A DNA stretch of 18,993 bases from CAZHPA01 sp964533945 (GCA_964533945.1 CAZHPA010000036.1:1-18993); one strand, 5' to 3'; shown: positions 7,720 to 13,773, counted from the first letter of the stretch. Notes: generated from the sequence alone by a model not told the origin. Numbers and translations: made by a program.

Positions 7720-9102
7720 ATGGAATTTTTAGGAGTACAATTTGAATTAAAAAATAAACCTGTTTTAGATGAAAGCTTTATTCCGCTTGTTAAATTTAAC
7801 GAAGCATTTTTACAAAAAGCAACTAAAAACATTAAAATTGCAATTGAAAGAAATGATGGCTTAACTTCCGTTTTAGATACAAAAGTTTACGGAACAGAAC
7901 AAATGCAGCAAGCAGACTTTTTTTATGTTGAAAGAACAGTTAAATTTTTGCTTTGGGCAAAAGGCGGCTATAAAGTATATATTTGCGGCGACGACAAAAT
8001 AGGAGAATATATAAAACAAACATATAGCGCCAACGGAGCTAGAAGCTTTGATTTTAATTTTATGTCTAAAATATACGAGCGCCCATTTGAAGTTTTATCC
8101 GTTTCATATGAACAAGCTCCAGAACAAAAAGAAAACCCAGAACCAGTGGGAAGACATTTAGACGGCTGCAGAATTGGCTTTGATGCAGGCGGTTCAGACA
8201 GAAAAGTTTCGGCTGTTGTTAATGGCGAACCAGTTTACAGCGAAGAAGTTGTTTGGTTTCCAAAAACTAATGAAGACCCACAATACCATTTAGATGGAAT
8301 TGTTTCAGCTTTTAAAACAGCTGCAAGCAAAATGCCCCGTGTTGATGCAATAGGCGTAAGTTCTGCCGGAGTTTATGTAGACAACAGAGTAATGGCGGCT
8401 TCTTTGTTTTTGAAAGTTCCTGAAGATAAATTTAACGAGTGTGTTAAAGACATTTATATTAACGCTGCAAAAGAAATTGGAAACGTTCCGCTAACAGTTG
8501 CAAACGACGGCGATGTTACAGCATTGGCAGGAGCAATGGCGCTTAACGAGAACGGCATTTTAGGTATTGCAATGGGAACAAGCGAAGCTGCAGGCTATGT
8601 TGATGTAAACGGCAACATAACCGGCTGGCTAAACGAGCTTGCTTTTGCGCCCGTAGATGGTCAAAACGGAAGTGCTGTTGATGAATGGTCTGGAGATTGC
8701 GGTTGTGGCGTTAAATATTTCTCTCAAGATGCAGTAAATCGTCTTGCACCTTTAGCCGGCATTAATTTTGAGGAAGGGCTTTCGCCGGCAGAATGTTTGA
8801 AAGTTGTTCAGAGCGCAATGCTTGAAAATGAAAGTGCGGCTGGAAAAGTTTATGAAACAATCGGCTGCTATTTAGGGCATACGCTTGCGTTTTACGCTTC
8901 ATATTATGACATAAATCATGTTTTGCTTCTAGGACGTGTTATGTCGGGCAAAGGCGGCGACATTATTTTAGCAGAAGCAAAGAAAGTTTTAAGTGATGAA
9001 TATGCTAATCTTGCAGAAAAAATTAACGTTCAACTGCCTGATGAAAAAAGCAGACGTGTTGGACAAAGCGTTGCGGCAGCGTCATTACCTGAATTAGCTT
9101 AG
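7720..9102 (+). CDS. ROK-family sugar kinase-like protein with unusual N-terminal domain
   Basis: The 460-residue protein has a C-terminal ROK/actin-like ATPase fold: phosphate-1 loop IGFDAGGSD (152-160), VANDGDVTALAGAMAL, and phosphate-2 loop GIAMGTSEAAGY. The ROK zinc cluster is reduced to GDCGCGVKYF. Residues 1-148 are an added domain that I do not recognise; it is not a winged helix by eye, so this is unlikely to be a NagC-type repressor. The start is the ATG at 7720, not the in-frame GTG at 7705, because that GTG is part of the ribosome binding site AGAGGTGG. Role inferred: phosphorylation or sensing of a sugar delivered by the upstream genes. Confidence 0.8.
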   Translation: MEFLGVQFELKNKPVLDESFIPLVKFNEAFLQKATKNIKIAIERNDGLTSVLDTKVYGTEQMQQADFFYVERTVKFLLWAKGGYKVYICGDDKIGEYIKQTYSANGARSFDFNFMSKIYERPFEVLSVSYEQAPEQKENPEPVGRHLDGCRIGFDAGGSDRKVSAVVNGEPVYSEEVVWFPKTNEDPQYHLDGIVSAFKTAASKMPRVDAIGVSSAGVYVDNRVMAASLFLKVPEDKFNECVKDIYINAAKEIGNVPLTVANDGDVTALAGAMALNENGILGIAMGTSEAAGYVDVNGNITGWLNELAFAPVDGQNGSAVDEWSGDCGCGVKYFSQDAVNRLAPLAGINFEEGLSPAECLKVVQSAMLENESAAGKVYETIGCYLGHTLAFYASYYDINHVLLLGRVMSGKGGDIILAEAKKVLSDEYANLAEKINVQLPDEKSRRVGQSVAAASLPELA

Positions 9103-9106
9103 TTTT

Positions 9107-9150
9107 AATCCCCTCAAGTTCTTATGAATTAAGTTCTTGAGGGGATTTTA
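9107..9150 (+). terminator. Strong terminator after the ROK gene
   Basis: A perfect 12-bp stem, AATCCCCTCAAG (9107-9118) with CTTGAGGGGATT (9136-9147), is followed by a T-rich tail (TTTTATTT). Its distal arm overlaps the 3' end of the minus-strand small gene at 9122-9256, so two convergent genes share the hairpin. Confidence 0.8.
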
Positions 9151-9256
9151 TTTCCGGTACAGGCGTTACATCGTTTTTAGGTTCATGCATTTTTTTGTTG
9201 CTTTCTGTGCCATGAGGTTGTTTTTCATCCGGTCTTCTCATACCTGCTTTTGCCAT
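9122..9256 (-). CDS. Small hydrophilic protein, 44 aa, unknown function
   Basis: A 44-codon frame reads from ATG (9256) to TAA. It starts MAKAGMRRPDEKQPHGTES and continues with many K, E, N and P residues (core DVTPVPEIKSP). There is no membrane segment, cysteine or known domain. Ribosome binding site AGGAG lies 7 bases before the start and overlaps the stop region of the preceding small gene, so the two form an operon. I have the impression of similar short uncharacterised proteins in Clostridia but cannot name a family. Codon use and the exact Shine-Dalgarno support a real gene; the plus-strand frame covering it looks like noise. Confidence 0.68.
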   Translation of the reverse strand: MAKAGMRRPDEKQPHGTESNKKMHEPKNDVTPVPEIKSPQELNS

Positions 9257-9266
9257 AATTTCGCTC

Positions 9267-9371
9267 CTATCTTTTTGTATTTTGCCCTAAGCCTTCTTTT
9301 TTACTATTGTGGTTTTCGTTTTGCTTTTCTTCTCTTGCTTTTTTGTTGTCAATTTGGCTGTCTTTTGACAT
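9267..9371 (-). CDS. Small charged protein, 34 aa, unknown function
   Basis: A 34-codon frame from ATG (9371) to TAG, starting MSKDSQIDNKKAREEKQNEN and ending KKEGLGQNTKR. It is almost wholly polar and probably disordered or a single helix. A GAGGTGAG ribosome binding site precedes the start at good spacing. Ten bases separate its stop from the start of the next minus-strand small gene, with the second ribosome binding site in between, so both are translated from one message. No function is assigned. Confidence 0.65.
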   Translation of the reverse strand: MSKDSQIDNKKAREEKQNENHNSKKEGLGQNTKR

Positions 9372-9464
9372 TTTTCTCACCTCAAGCTTATATTTCCCTT
9401 AACCTACACAATTTATACTTTGTAATTTTTTTGGCAAACTTTAGCAAATTTATAAATAGTTTGG

Positions 9465-9493
9465 GCATAACATTAATTTAGCCAACATATAAT
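9465..9493 (+). promoter_or_regulatory. Candidate sigma-E (mother-cell) promoter of spoIIID
   Basis: GCATAAC (9465-9471), a 14-base spacer and CATATAAT (9486-9493) match the Bacillus sigma-E consensus (KMATATT, 14-15 bases, CATACAAT) at 5 of 7 and 7 of 8 positions. Transcription would begin near 9500, just upstream of the spoIIID ribosome binding site at 9514-9520. spoIIID is a known sigma-E regulon gene, so position and sequence agree. Confidence 0.6.
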
Positions 9494-9528
9494 TGAACGA
9501 ACGATGTATTTTGAAGGAGGGCAATTTC

Positions 9529-9660
9529 TTGAAAGCATATATTGAGGAGAGAGCCATTGAAGTTGCAAAATTTATAATTGATGAAAATGCTACTGTTAGA
9601 GAAACCGCTAGAAAATTTGGAATTAGTAAATCTACAGTACATGTAATTGTAACAACATAG
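9529..9660 (+). CDS. spoIIID: SpoIIID, 5' part (split by the recombinase element)
   Basis: This is the first part of the mother-cell transcription regulator SpoIIID. TTG start at 9529 with AAGGAGG at 9514-9520. Residues 1-38 begin MKAYIEERAIEVAKFI and run through the helix-turn-helix (TVRETARKFGISKSTVH), matching SpoIIID orthologues closely. After GTACAT at 9637-9642 the sequence becomes element DNA and the frame ends five residues later (VIVTT, TAG at 9660). The 43-residue product lacks the end of the DNA-recognition region and the basic C-terminal region, so it should be inactive. Joined at GTACAT to the 3' part at 11627, it gives 88 residues (Bacillus subtilis SpoIIID has 93). Whether it is excised on cue or permanently broken is not decided by sequence. 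Confidence 0.93.
   Translation: MKAYIEERAIEVAKFIIDENATVRETARKFGISKSTVHVIVTT
9634..9653 (+). other. attL, left attachment site of the spoIIID element
   Basis: Twenty bases here align without gaps to 11624-11643 at 15 positions. The shared core is GTACAT (9637-9642), and TGTAAC recurs at the same offset (9648-9653). Crossover at GTACAT restores the conserved SpoIIID sequence STVHKDVTER; crossover at the distal TGTAAC would stay in frame but give VHVIVTER, which does not fit the family. GTACAT is therefore the likely exchange site. Confidence 0.75.
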
Positions 9661-9698
9661 AACGGTTGTTTATTAACATAATATAATTGGCATTAAGT

Positions 9699-9803
9699 TT
9701 AATTTTCTCTTGATAAACGCTCAATAATTTCAAGCCTAACTTTAGCAAACGCTTCATAAATATGTTTTGTTTCGTCATTGTATGGAATAGTTATTTTATC
9801 CAT
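9699..9803 (-). CDS. Small element-encoded protein, 34 aa
   Basis: A 34-codon frame from ATG (9803) to TAA inside the spoIIID element, beginning MDKITIPYNDETKHIYEAF and ending IIERLSREN, predicted largely helical after residue 12. A strong AAGGGGGGA ribosome binding site precedes it. It is divergent from the 48-codon gene and the recombinase. No family is recognised. Possible roles are a recombination directionality factor or a repressor of the divergent operon; both are guesses based on position. Confidence 0.55.
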   Translation of the reverse strand: MDKITIPYNDETKHIYEAFAKVRLEIIERLSREN

Positions 9804-9832
9804 TGCCAATCCCCCCTTATTAACAATATTCC

Positions 9833-9846
9833 CTATTTTAAAATAG
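9833..9846. promoter_or_regulatory. Perfect 14-bp palindrome between divergent small genes
   Basis: CTATTTTAAAATAG is a perfect inverted repeat 30 bases upstream of the minus-strand 34-codon gene and within the 125-base divergent spacer. It could be an operator for a dimeric regulator. AT-rich palindromes also arise by chance, so confidence is low. Confidence 0.3.
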
Positions 9847-9869
9847 CTTATGTTTTTAATATCCTTGTA

Positions 9870-9898
9870 ACATATGGCATTTTATATATGCATATTAA
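9870..9898 (+). promoter_or_regulatory. Candidate sigma-E-like promoter for the recombinase operon
   Basis: ACATATG (9870-9876), 14 bases, CATATTAA (9891-9898): 5 of 7 and about 5 of 8 matches to sigma-E. It would start transcription near 9905, upstream of the GGGGGAG ribosome binding site at 9917. In a region this AT-rich the match could be accidental. It is noted because skin recombinase genes are known to be driven by sigma-E. Confidence 0.25.
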
Positions 9899-9928
9899 TT
9901 TAATTATATAATTATTGGGGGAGTTAAA

Positions 9929-10075
9929 ATGCAAAAACCGGAAATAACATTTCACAATCCAAACACCGATGAGCAAACAAGAGAAATTTTAATACAAATT
10001 ATAGCCGAATTAATGCAAGAAAAAGCAAAGGAATCAATATACTTGTACAGTGTTAAAAGCCATGATAAAATATAG
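9929..10075 (+). CDS. Small element-encoded protein, 48 aa, directly upstream of the recombinase
   Basis: A 48-codon frame from ATG to TAG with ribosome binding site GGGGGAG at 9917-9922. The product begins MQKPEITFHNPNTDEQTRE and has a predicted amphipathic helix (EILIQIIAELMQEKAKE). It ends 23 bases before the recombinase GTG and is in the same direction, so it is probably co-transcribed. No family is recognised. In the C. difficile skin a small skin-encoded protein (CD1234) is the directionality factor, and SprB plays this part for the Bacillus spsM phage; this gene is the best positional candidate for such a factor here. Confidence 0.6.
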   Translation: MQKPEITFHNPNTDEQTREILIQIIAELMQEKAKESIYLYSVKSHDKI

Positions 10076-10098
10076 CTATAATTGGAGGTGTTGCTTTT

Positions 10099-11634
10099 GT
10101 GAACATAGTTGCATATTGCAGAGTTTCAACAGAAAAAGACGACCAGCTTAACAGCTTGTTAACCCAAAAAGAATTTTTTGAACAATATGCCAGCAAAAAT
10201 AATTATAACTTAATTCAAATTTACGCCGACGACGGCATTTCTGGAACAAAAATTAAAAATCGAAAACAATTTCAAAAACTAATGAAAGATGCAAAGCTAG
10301 GACTGTTTCAAGCTGTTGTTGTTAAAGATGTTTCGCGCTTTGCACGCAATACGCTTGATTTTTTAAGCAGCATACGTGCTTTAAAAGCGCTAGGTATTGA
10401 AACGATTTTTTTAACGTCGAACCAAACCGTTTTAAATAATTCGGAATTTGTTTTAACAATATTTGGGGCATTGGCTCAAGAAGAAAGCGCCAATACTTCT
10501 AAGCGTGTTAAGTTCGGCAAAAAATTAAATGCTCAAAAAGGGCGTGTTCCAAATTTAGTTTATGGGTACAATAAAATTGTAGGTGATTATTTTAACTTAA
10601 CTATAAATGAATACGAGGCAAAAGTTGTTAAGCGTATATTTGAATTGTATATTAACGGAGGATACGGCGCAAATAAAATCGCCCAAATTTTAAATGCCGA
10701 TGGTATTACAACTAAGCGCAACTGCAAATGGACACAAAATTCAATAGTGCGCATACTTACAAATCAGCTTTACACAGGACGAATAATTAATGGAAAGCAA
10801 GAAGTAGCCGACTTTTTAACAGGCGAACGCAAACAAAATGATACAGAAGAATGGATTGTTAAGGACAAGCCCGAACTACGTATTGTCGACGATAAAACGT
10901 TTAACTATGCTGCTAAAATATTATCGAAAAGAATAACAGACTTTAACATTAACCGTCAACGCCAAAGCAACAGGCATTTATTTAGCACCTTAATAAAATG
11001 CTCTTGCTGTGGATACAGCTTTAGACGGCTTGAGAGAGTTTATAAAAATACGTATACTAAATGGGTTTGCAGCGGACGAAATGCCAACGGAGCTGATAGC
11101 TGCATTAACTTTACAAAAATAGATGAAAATGAATTGTTGCTAGTTATTAAAGATTATTTTTCAAATATTCTTAAATCCAAAGAAAATACAATTAAAGCTA
11201 TTATAGAACAGTTTAATCGGATTTACTGCACTAGCCAATCTAATGTTGAATATGAAAAAGAACTTTCGCAAAAGTTAAATAAAGCTTGTAAATCAAGGCA
11301 AAAATATATGGATATGTACGAAGACGACATTATTACAAGAGAAGAAATGAAGCAAAAGCTTGGCAACCTTAATATTGAGATAGAAAAATATAAAAGAGAG
11401 CTTGAATTTATTAAATATAATATAAATAAAAACAATCAATTGGAACAAATTTTAAATTCAACTTTTCAAGATGTTGAAACTATTCTTTTATCAGGATATG
11501 TTACAAATGCGCATTTGAAGCGTATAATTGAAAAAATTGTTGTTAACGAGCATGGAAAAATAGACATATACTTGAAGTTATTTGATGAAATAGGGTTAAA
11601 TGATAACATTCTAATTAACTCTAACTGTACATAA
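10099..11634 (+). CDS. Large serine recombinase (SpoIVCA-like) of the spoIIID element
   Basis: This 511-residue site-specific recombinase is close in length to SpoIVCA (500). The catalytic resolvase domain (about 1-150) has YCRVST with nucleophile S10 and R8, and KDVSRFARN with R80 and R83. The Recombinase domain (about 155-270) contains GYGANKIAQILN and a helix-turn-helix-like TKRNCKWTQNSIVRIL. A zinc ribbon (about 300-340) has CSCCGYSF and later WVC...SCIN cysteines. A lysine/glutamate-rich coiled coil (about 360-460) follows. The GTG start has GGAGGTG at 10084-10090. It should cut and rejoin attL and attR by double-strand exchange. The stop TAA (11632-11634) uses one core base and two host spoIIID bases. 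Accessory factors for excision are unknown. Confidence 0.93.
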   Translation: MNIVAYCRVSTEKDDQLNSLLTQKEFFEQYASKNNYNLIQIYADDGISGTKIKNRKQFQKLMKDAKLGLFQAVVVKDVSRFARNTLDFLSSIRALKALGIETIFLTSNQTVLNNSEFVLTIFGALAQEESANTSKRVKFGKKLNAQKGRVPNLVYGYNKIVGDYFNLTINEYEAKVVKRIFELYINGGYGANKIAQILNADGITTKRNCKWTQNSIVRILTNQLYTGRIINGKQEVADFLTGERKQNDTEEWIVKDKPELRIVDDKTFNYAAKILSKRITDFNINRQRQSNRHLFSTLIKCSCCGYSFRRLERVYKNTYTKWVCSGRNANGADSCINFTKIDENELLLVIKDYFSNILKSKENTIKAIIEQFNRIYCTSQSNVEYEKELSQKLNKACKSRQKYMDMYEDDIITREEMKQKLGNLNIEIEKYKRELEFIKYNINKNNQLEQILNSTFQDVETILLSGYVTNAHLKRIIEKIVVNEHGKIDIYLKLFDEIGLNDNILINSNCT

Positions 11635-11643
11635 AGATGTAAC
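11624..11643 (+). other. attR, right attachment site of the spoIIID element
   Basis: This site carries the second GTACAT core (11627-11632), with host spoIIID to its right and element DNA to its left. It overlaps the last codons and stop codon of the recombinase gene. Alignment with attL gives 15 of 20 identical bases. Confidence 0.75.
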
Positions 11644-11785
11644 TGAACGATTGATAAAAATAAACCCAAAGCTTGCCGGAGAAGCACGCAGAGTTTTAGA
11701 AGTTAATAAATCTGAACGCCATATTAGAGGAGGGCTTGCAACAAAAGAAAAGTATATGACAACTACAAATCACCCAAGATTTTAA
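11627..11785 (+). CDS. spoIIID: SpoIIID, 3' part (split by the recombinase element)
   Basis: From the core codons GTA CAT onward the frame encodes VHKDVTERLIKINPKLAGEA, then the highly conserved SpoIIID block VNKSERHIRGGLATKEKY, ending NHPRF and TAA at 11785. There is no start codon or ribosome binding site of its own, so it is silent unless the element is removed. In the joined protein these are residues 37-88. The frame has no internal stop or indel, which argues that the gene is still under selection or was interrupted very recently. Confidence 0.93.
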   Translation, partial: VHKDVTERLIKINPKLAGEARRVLEVNKSERHIRGGLATKEKYMTTTNHPRF

Positions 11786-11819
11786 GTAAAAAAATAAAAA
11801 ATAGGCTTCAAATAACACT

Positions 11820-11846
11820 AAAAACCGTGGGCTTGCCACGGTTTTT
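11820..11846. terminator. Bidirectional terminator between spoIIID and tagO
   Basis: AAAAACCGTGG (11820-11830) pairs with CCACGGTTTTT (11836-11846) around a GCTTG loop. It has T-runs on both strands and serves spoIIID on plus and the tagO operon on minus. Confidence 0.88.
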
Positions 11847-12873
11847 AACGCTTTGTTCTTTTTTTATAAACATAAATCATTAAAAGCAAAACGGCAATAA
11901 ATATTCCCAAAACAAACATTGCTCGCAAATCTTTTAATGCAATTACAATTGCAACAATTCCGCATAACGCACTTAAACCATACAAAGTTACAACGGCTTT
12001 TGAATGAGAGTAGCCGTTATCAATAAGCCTGTGGTGAAGATGCCCTCTATCTGCTTCCATAATTGGCTTGCCATTTAAAAAACGCCTTAACATAGCAAAA
12101 ATAGTGTCAAAAATGGGTAATGCTAAAGTTAGCACTGCAATTACTACAGAAAGTATTGCATAGCTTTTAAAAACTCCAATTATTGACGTTGTTGCAAGTA
12201 CAAAGCCTAAAAAAAGCGCTCCTGTATCTCCCATAATAACTTCTGCCGGGCTAAAATTTCTTGGCAAAAACCCAAAACAACTTCCGGCAATTGCAGCAGT
12301 TAAAACAACGGCAAGTGGTGTTCCCGAAATTATACACAAAACCATTAGGCAAAGCGCGCAAATACTTGAAACTCCTGCTGCAAGCCCATCAACGCCATCA
12401 ATTAAATTAACGGCGTTTGTAACTCCAATAATCCAAACTATAGTTATTGGAATGCTAAATGCCTCCAAGTTTGCCGCAAAAGGCCACATAACAAAATTTA
12501 TTCTTGTTCCCGAAAAAACAACAATTAATGCTGCTGTAAGCTGCATAATAAGCTTTGTTTTCGGTTTTAACGCATAAATATCATCAAGCATTCCAAGTGC
12601 AACAATTATTAAAACACCAATAATAAAGCCTAAAAATTCCTTTGTTCTAAGTTCGGAAACAAAAGGCGAAAGTATAGACATTGTAATTACAAAGCCCGAA
12701 ACAATGGCAACACCGCCCATGCGCGGTATTGGTTCTTTGTGCATACCTCTGCTTTTAGGGTAATCTATTGCGCCGACTTTTTTAGCAAGCTTTTTAGAAA
12801 ACGGAGTTGCAAAAAGAGATATGCCAAAAGCACTAGCAAATGCTGCTATGTATAATAACCAATTGTGCGCCAT
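11845..12873 (-). CDS. tagO: Undecaprenyl-phosphate N-acetylglucosaminyl 1-phosphate transferase (TagO/WecA)
   Basis: This polytopic membrane enzyme (342 residues, about ten hydrophobic segments) transfers GlcNAc-1-phosphate from UDP-GlcNAc to undecaprenyl phosphate, the first step of teichoic acid or other cell-wall glycopolymer synthesis. Family motifs: DYPKSRGMHKEPIPRMGG (37-54), the metal-binding pair D97-D98 in GMLDDIY, NAVNLIDGVDGLAAG (153-167), MGDTGALFLGF, and the WecA-type histidine motif DRGHLHHRL (275-283). That motif separates it from MraY. It starts 5 bases after rpiB; the ribosome binding site lies in the end of rpiB. It is the last gene of the minus-strand operon. Confidence 0.92.
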   Translation of the reverse strand: MAHNWLLYIAAFASAFGISLFATPFSKKLAKKVGAIDYPKSRGMHKEPIPRMGGVAIVSGFVITMSILSPFVSELRTKEFLGFIIGVLIIVALGMLDDIYALKPKTKLIMQLTAALIVVFSGTRINFVMWPFAANLEAFSIPITIVWIIGVTNAVNLIDGVDGLAAGVSSICALCLMVLCIISGTPLAVVLTAAIAGSCFGFLPRNFSPAEVIMGDTGALFLGFVLATTSIIGVFKSYAILSVVIAVLTLALPIFDTIFAMLRRFLNGKPIMEADRGHLHHRLIDNGYSHSKAVVTLYGLSALCGIVAIVIALKDLRAMFVLGIFIAVLLLMIYVYKKRTKR

Positions 12874-12878
12874 TATTT

Positions 12879-13307
12879 TTACCCTTCTATCTGAGAAATT
12901 CTATTAATGTGGCGTGCATCTTTTGAAAACTGTGCATTTAAAAATGCATCAACTATTTCAAGAGCAAGTGAAACGCCAATAACACGTCCGCCTAGTGCCA
13001 AAATATTTGAATCGTTATGCTGTCTTGTTGCTTTTGCAGAAAAAACATCATGACAAAGCGCAGCACGTATTCCTTTAATTTTGTTTGCTGCAATAGAAAT
13101 ACCAATGCCTGTTCCGCATACTAAAATTCCAACTGCCCCATCATCTAAAACGGCTTTTGCTACAAGCTTTGCATATACGGGATAGTCAACGGCTTGTTCA
13201 CCGTCAAACGTTCCGCAATCAACATATTCAATATTATTACTTTTAAGATGCTTTATAATTTCGGTTTTAAGCGAAAAACCGCCGTGGTCACAGCCTATGG
13301 CAACCAT
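12879..13307 (-). CDS. rpiB: Ribose-5-phosphate isomerase B (RpiB/LacAB family)
   Basis: RpiB interconverts ribose 5-phosphate and ribulose 5-phosphate in the cytoplasmic pentose phosphate pathway. The 142-residue protein (family about 145-150) has IGCDHGGF at the N-terminus, the catalytic cysteine C64 in VCGTGIGISIAANK, and the ARQHNDSN-type block KATRQHNDSNILALGGR. The ATG at 13307 is preferred because it follows AAAGGATG closely and the protein then starts MVAIGCDHGG like its relatives; the longer frame upstream (to 13394) runs into ywlE. The order Sua5-YwlE-RpiB is conserved in Firmicutes. Confidence 0.93.
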   Translation of the reverse strand: MVAIGCDHGGFSLKTEIIKHLKSNNIEYVDCGTFDGEQAVDYPVYAKLVAKAVLDDGAVGILVCGTGIGISIAANKIKGIRAALCHDVFSAKATRQHNDSNILALGGRVIGVSLALEIVDAFLNAQFSKDARHINRISQIEG

Positions 13308-13351
13308 TTTCTCATCCTTTCCAATTAATCCAATAAAAATTGGGTTAGCTG

Positions 13352-13771
13352 CTAATTTAACAAAGATAGCAGCTTGAAAATTTCCTCGGCACATTTAATA
13401 TAAGCTTTTACGTCAAGCCCGAACGGGTCGTCTATTTCTTTTACAACACCAACGTATTCGGGTAAAGTGAAAATTTTATGTGAATGCTGTTCAAAATGGG
13501 AAGCTAAAAACTCTTTTTGCCATTTTGTCATAGTTAATATTAAATCATTTAAGTCTATATGCTCTTTTGTAATTTGCTTCGACAAATGATTGCTTAATGA
13601 AAGCCCGAATTTTTCCATAGCATCTATTGCATTTTGAGTTGGAGGCAAATTTTCTAAAGCATTTGTTCCTGCCGAACTAAAAGAAAATTTAGATTTATAA
13701 ATATCTTTTGCCAAAGCTTCTGCCATTGGGCTTCTGCACGTATTACCAGTGCAAACAAATAAAACTTTCAC
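13352..13771 (-). CDS. ywlE: Protein-arginine phosphatase YwlE (LMW-PTP fold)
   Basis: This 139-residue cytoplasmic enzyme begins MKVLFVCTGNTCRSPMAEAL. The phosphate loop is C7-x5-R13-S14, and the general acid aspartate lies in DDPFGLD near the C-terminus. Threonine 11 in the loop (CTGNTCRS) is the residue that gives YwlE preference for phosphoarginine; tyrosine phosphatases of the same fold usually have isoleucine there. It would counteract a McsB-type arginine kinase. It lies two bases after sua5, between it and rpiB, as in Bacillus. The specificity assignment rests on the Thr11 rule. Confidence 0.88.
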   Translation of the reverse strand: MKVLFVCTGNTCRSPMAEALAKDIYKSKFSFSSAGTNALENLPPTQNAIDAMEKFGLSLSNHLSKQITKEHIDLNDLILTMTKWQKEFLASHFEQHSHKIFTLPEYVGVVKEIDDPFGLDVKAYIKCAEEIFKLLSLLN

Positions 13772-13773
13772 AT

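Larger units (their letters stand above)
9637..11632 (+). mobile_element. Skin-like intervening element within spoIIID (serine-recombinase element)
   Basis: The element spans from one GTACAT core to the other; excision would remove 1,990 bp and leave one core copy. It holds a divergent pair of tiny genes (34 and 48 codons), a large serine recombinase as the last gene, and nothing else recognisable: no phage structural genes, no resistance genes. Compared with the known sigK skin elements (tens of kilobases, about 15 kb in Clostridioides difficile) it is nearly minimal. Insertion in the conserved helix-turn-helix codons of a mother-cell gene, in the same direction as that gene, with the recombinase adjacent to one joint, is the layout of sporulation-specific intervening elements. 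Programmed excision is inference. Confidence 0.85.

Noticed and set aside
9137..9481. Plus-strand frame of 114 codons rich in F, Y and C
   Set aside because: It has no ribosome binding site, overlaps the ROK terminator, and lies antisense to two small genes with good Shine-Dalgarno sequences. Its composition is that of a shadow of lysine/glutamate-rich coding on the other strand.
9648..11643. TGTAAC (9648-9653 and 11638-11643) as the crossover site of the spoIIID element
   Set aside because: Exchange there keeps the frame but gives VHVIVTER in the recognition region, while exchange at GTACAT gives the conserved VHKDVTER.
13308..13394. 29-residue N-terminal extension of RpiB
   Set aside because: It overlaps the end of ywlE, has no family similarity, and the internal ATG at 13307 has a proper ribosome binding site and the canonical MVAIGCDHGG start.
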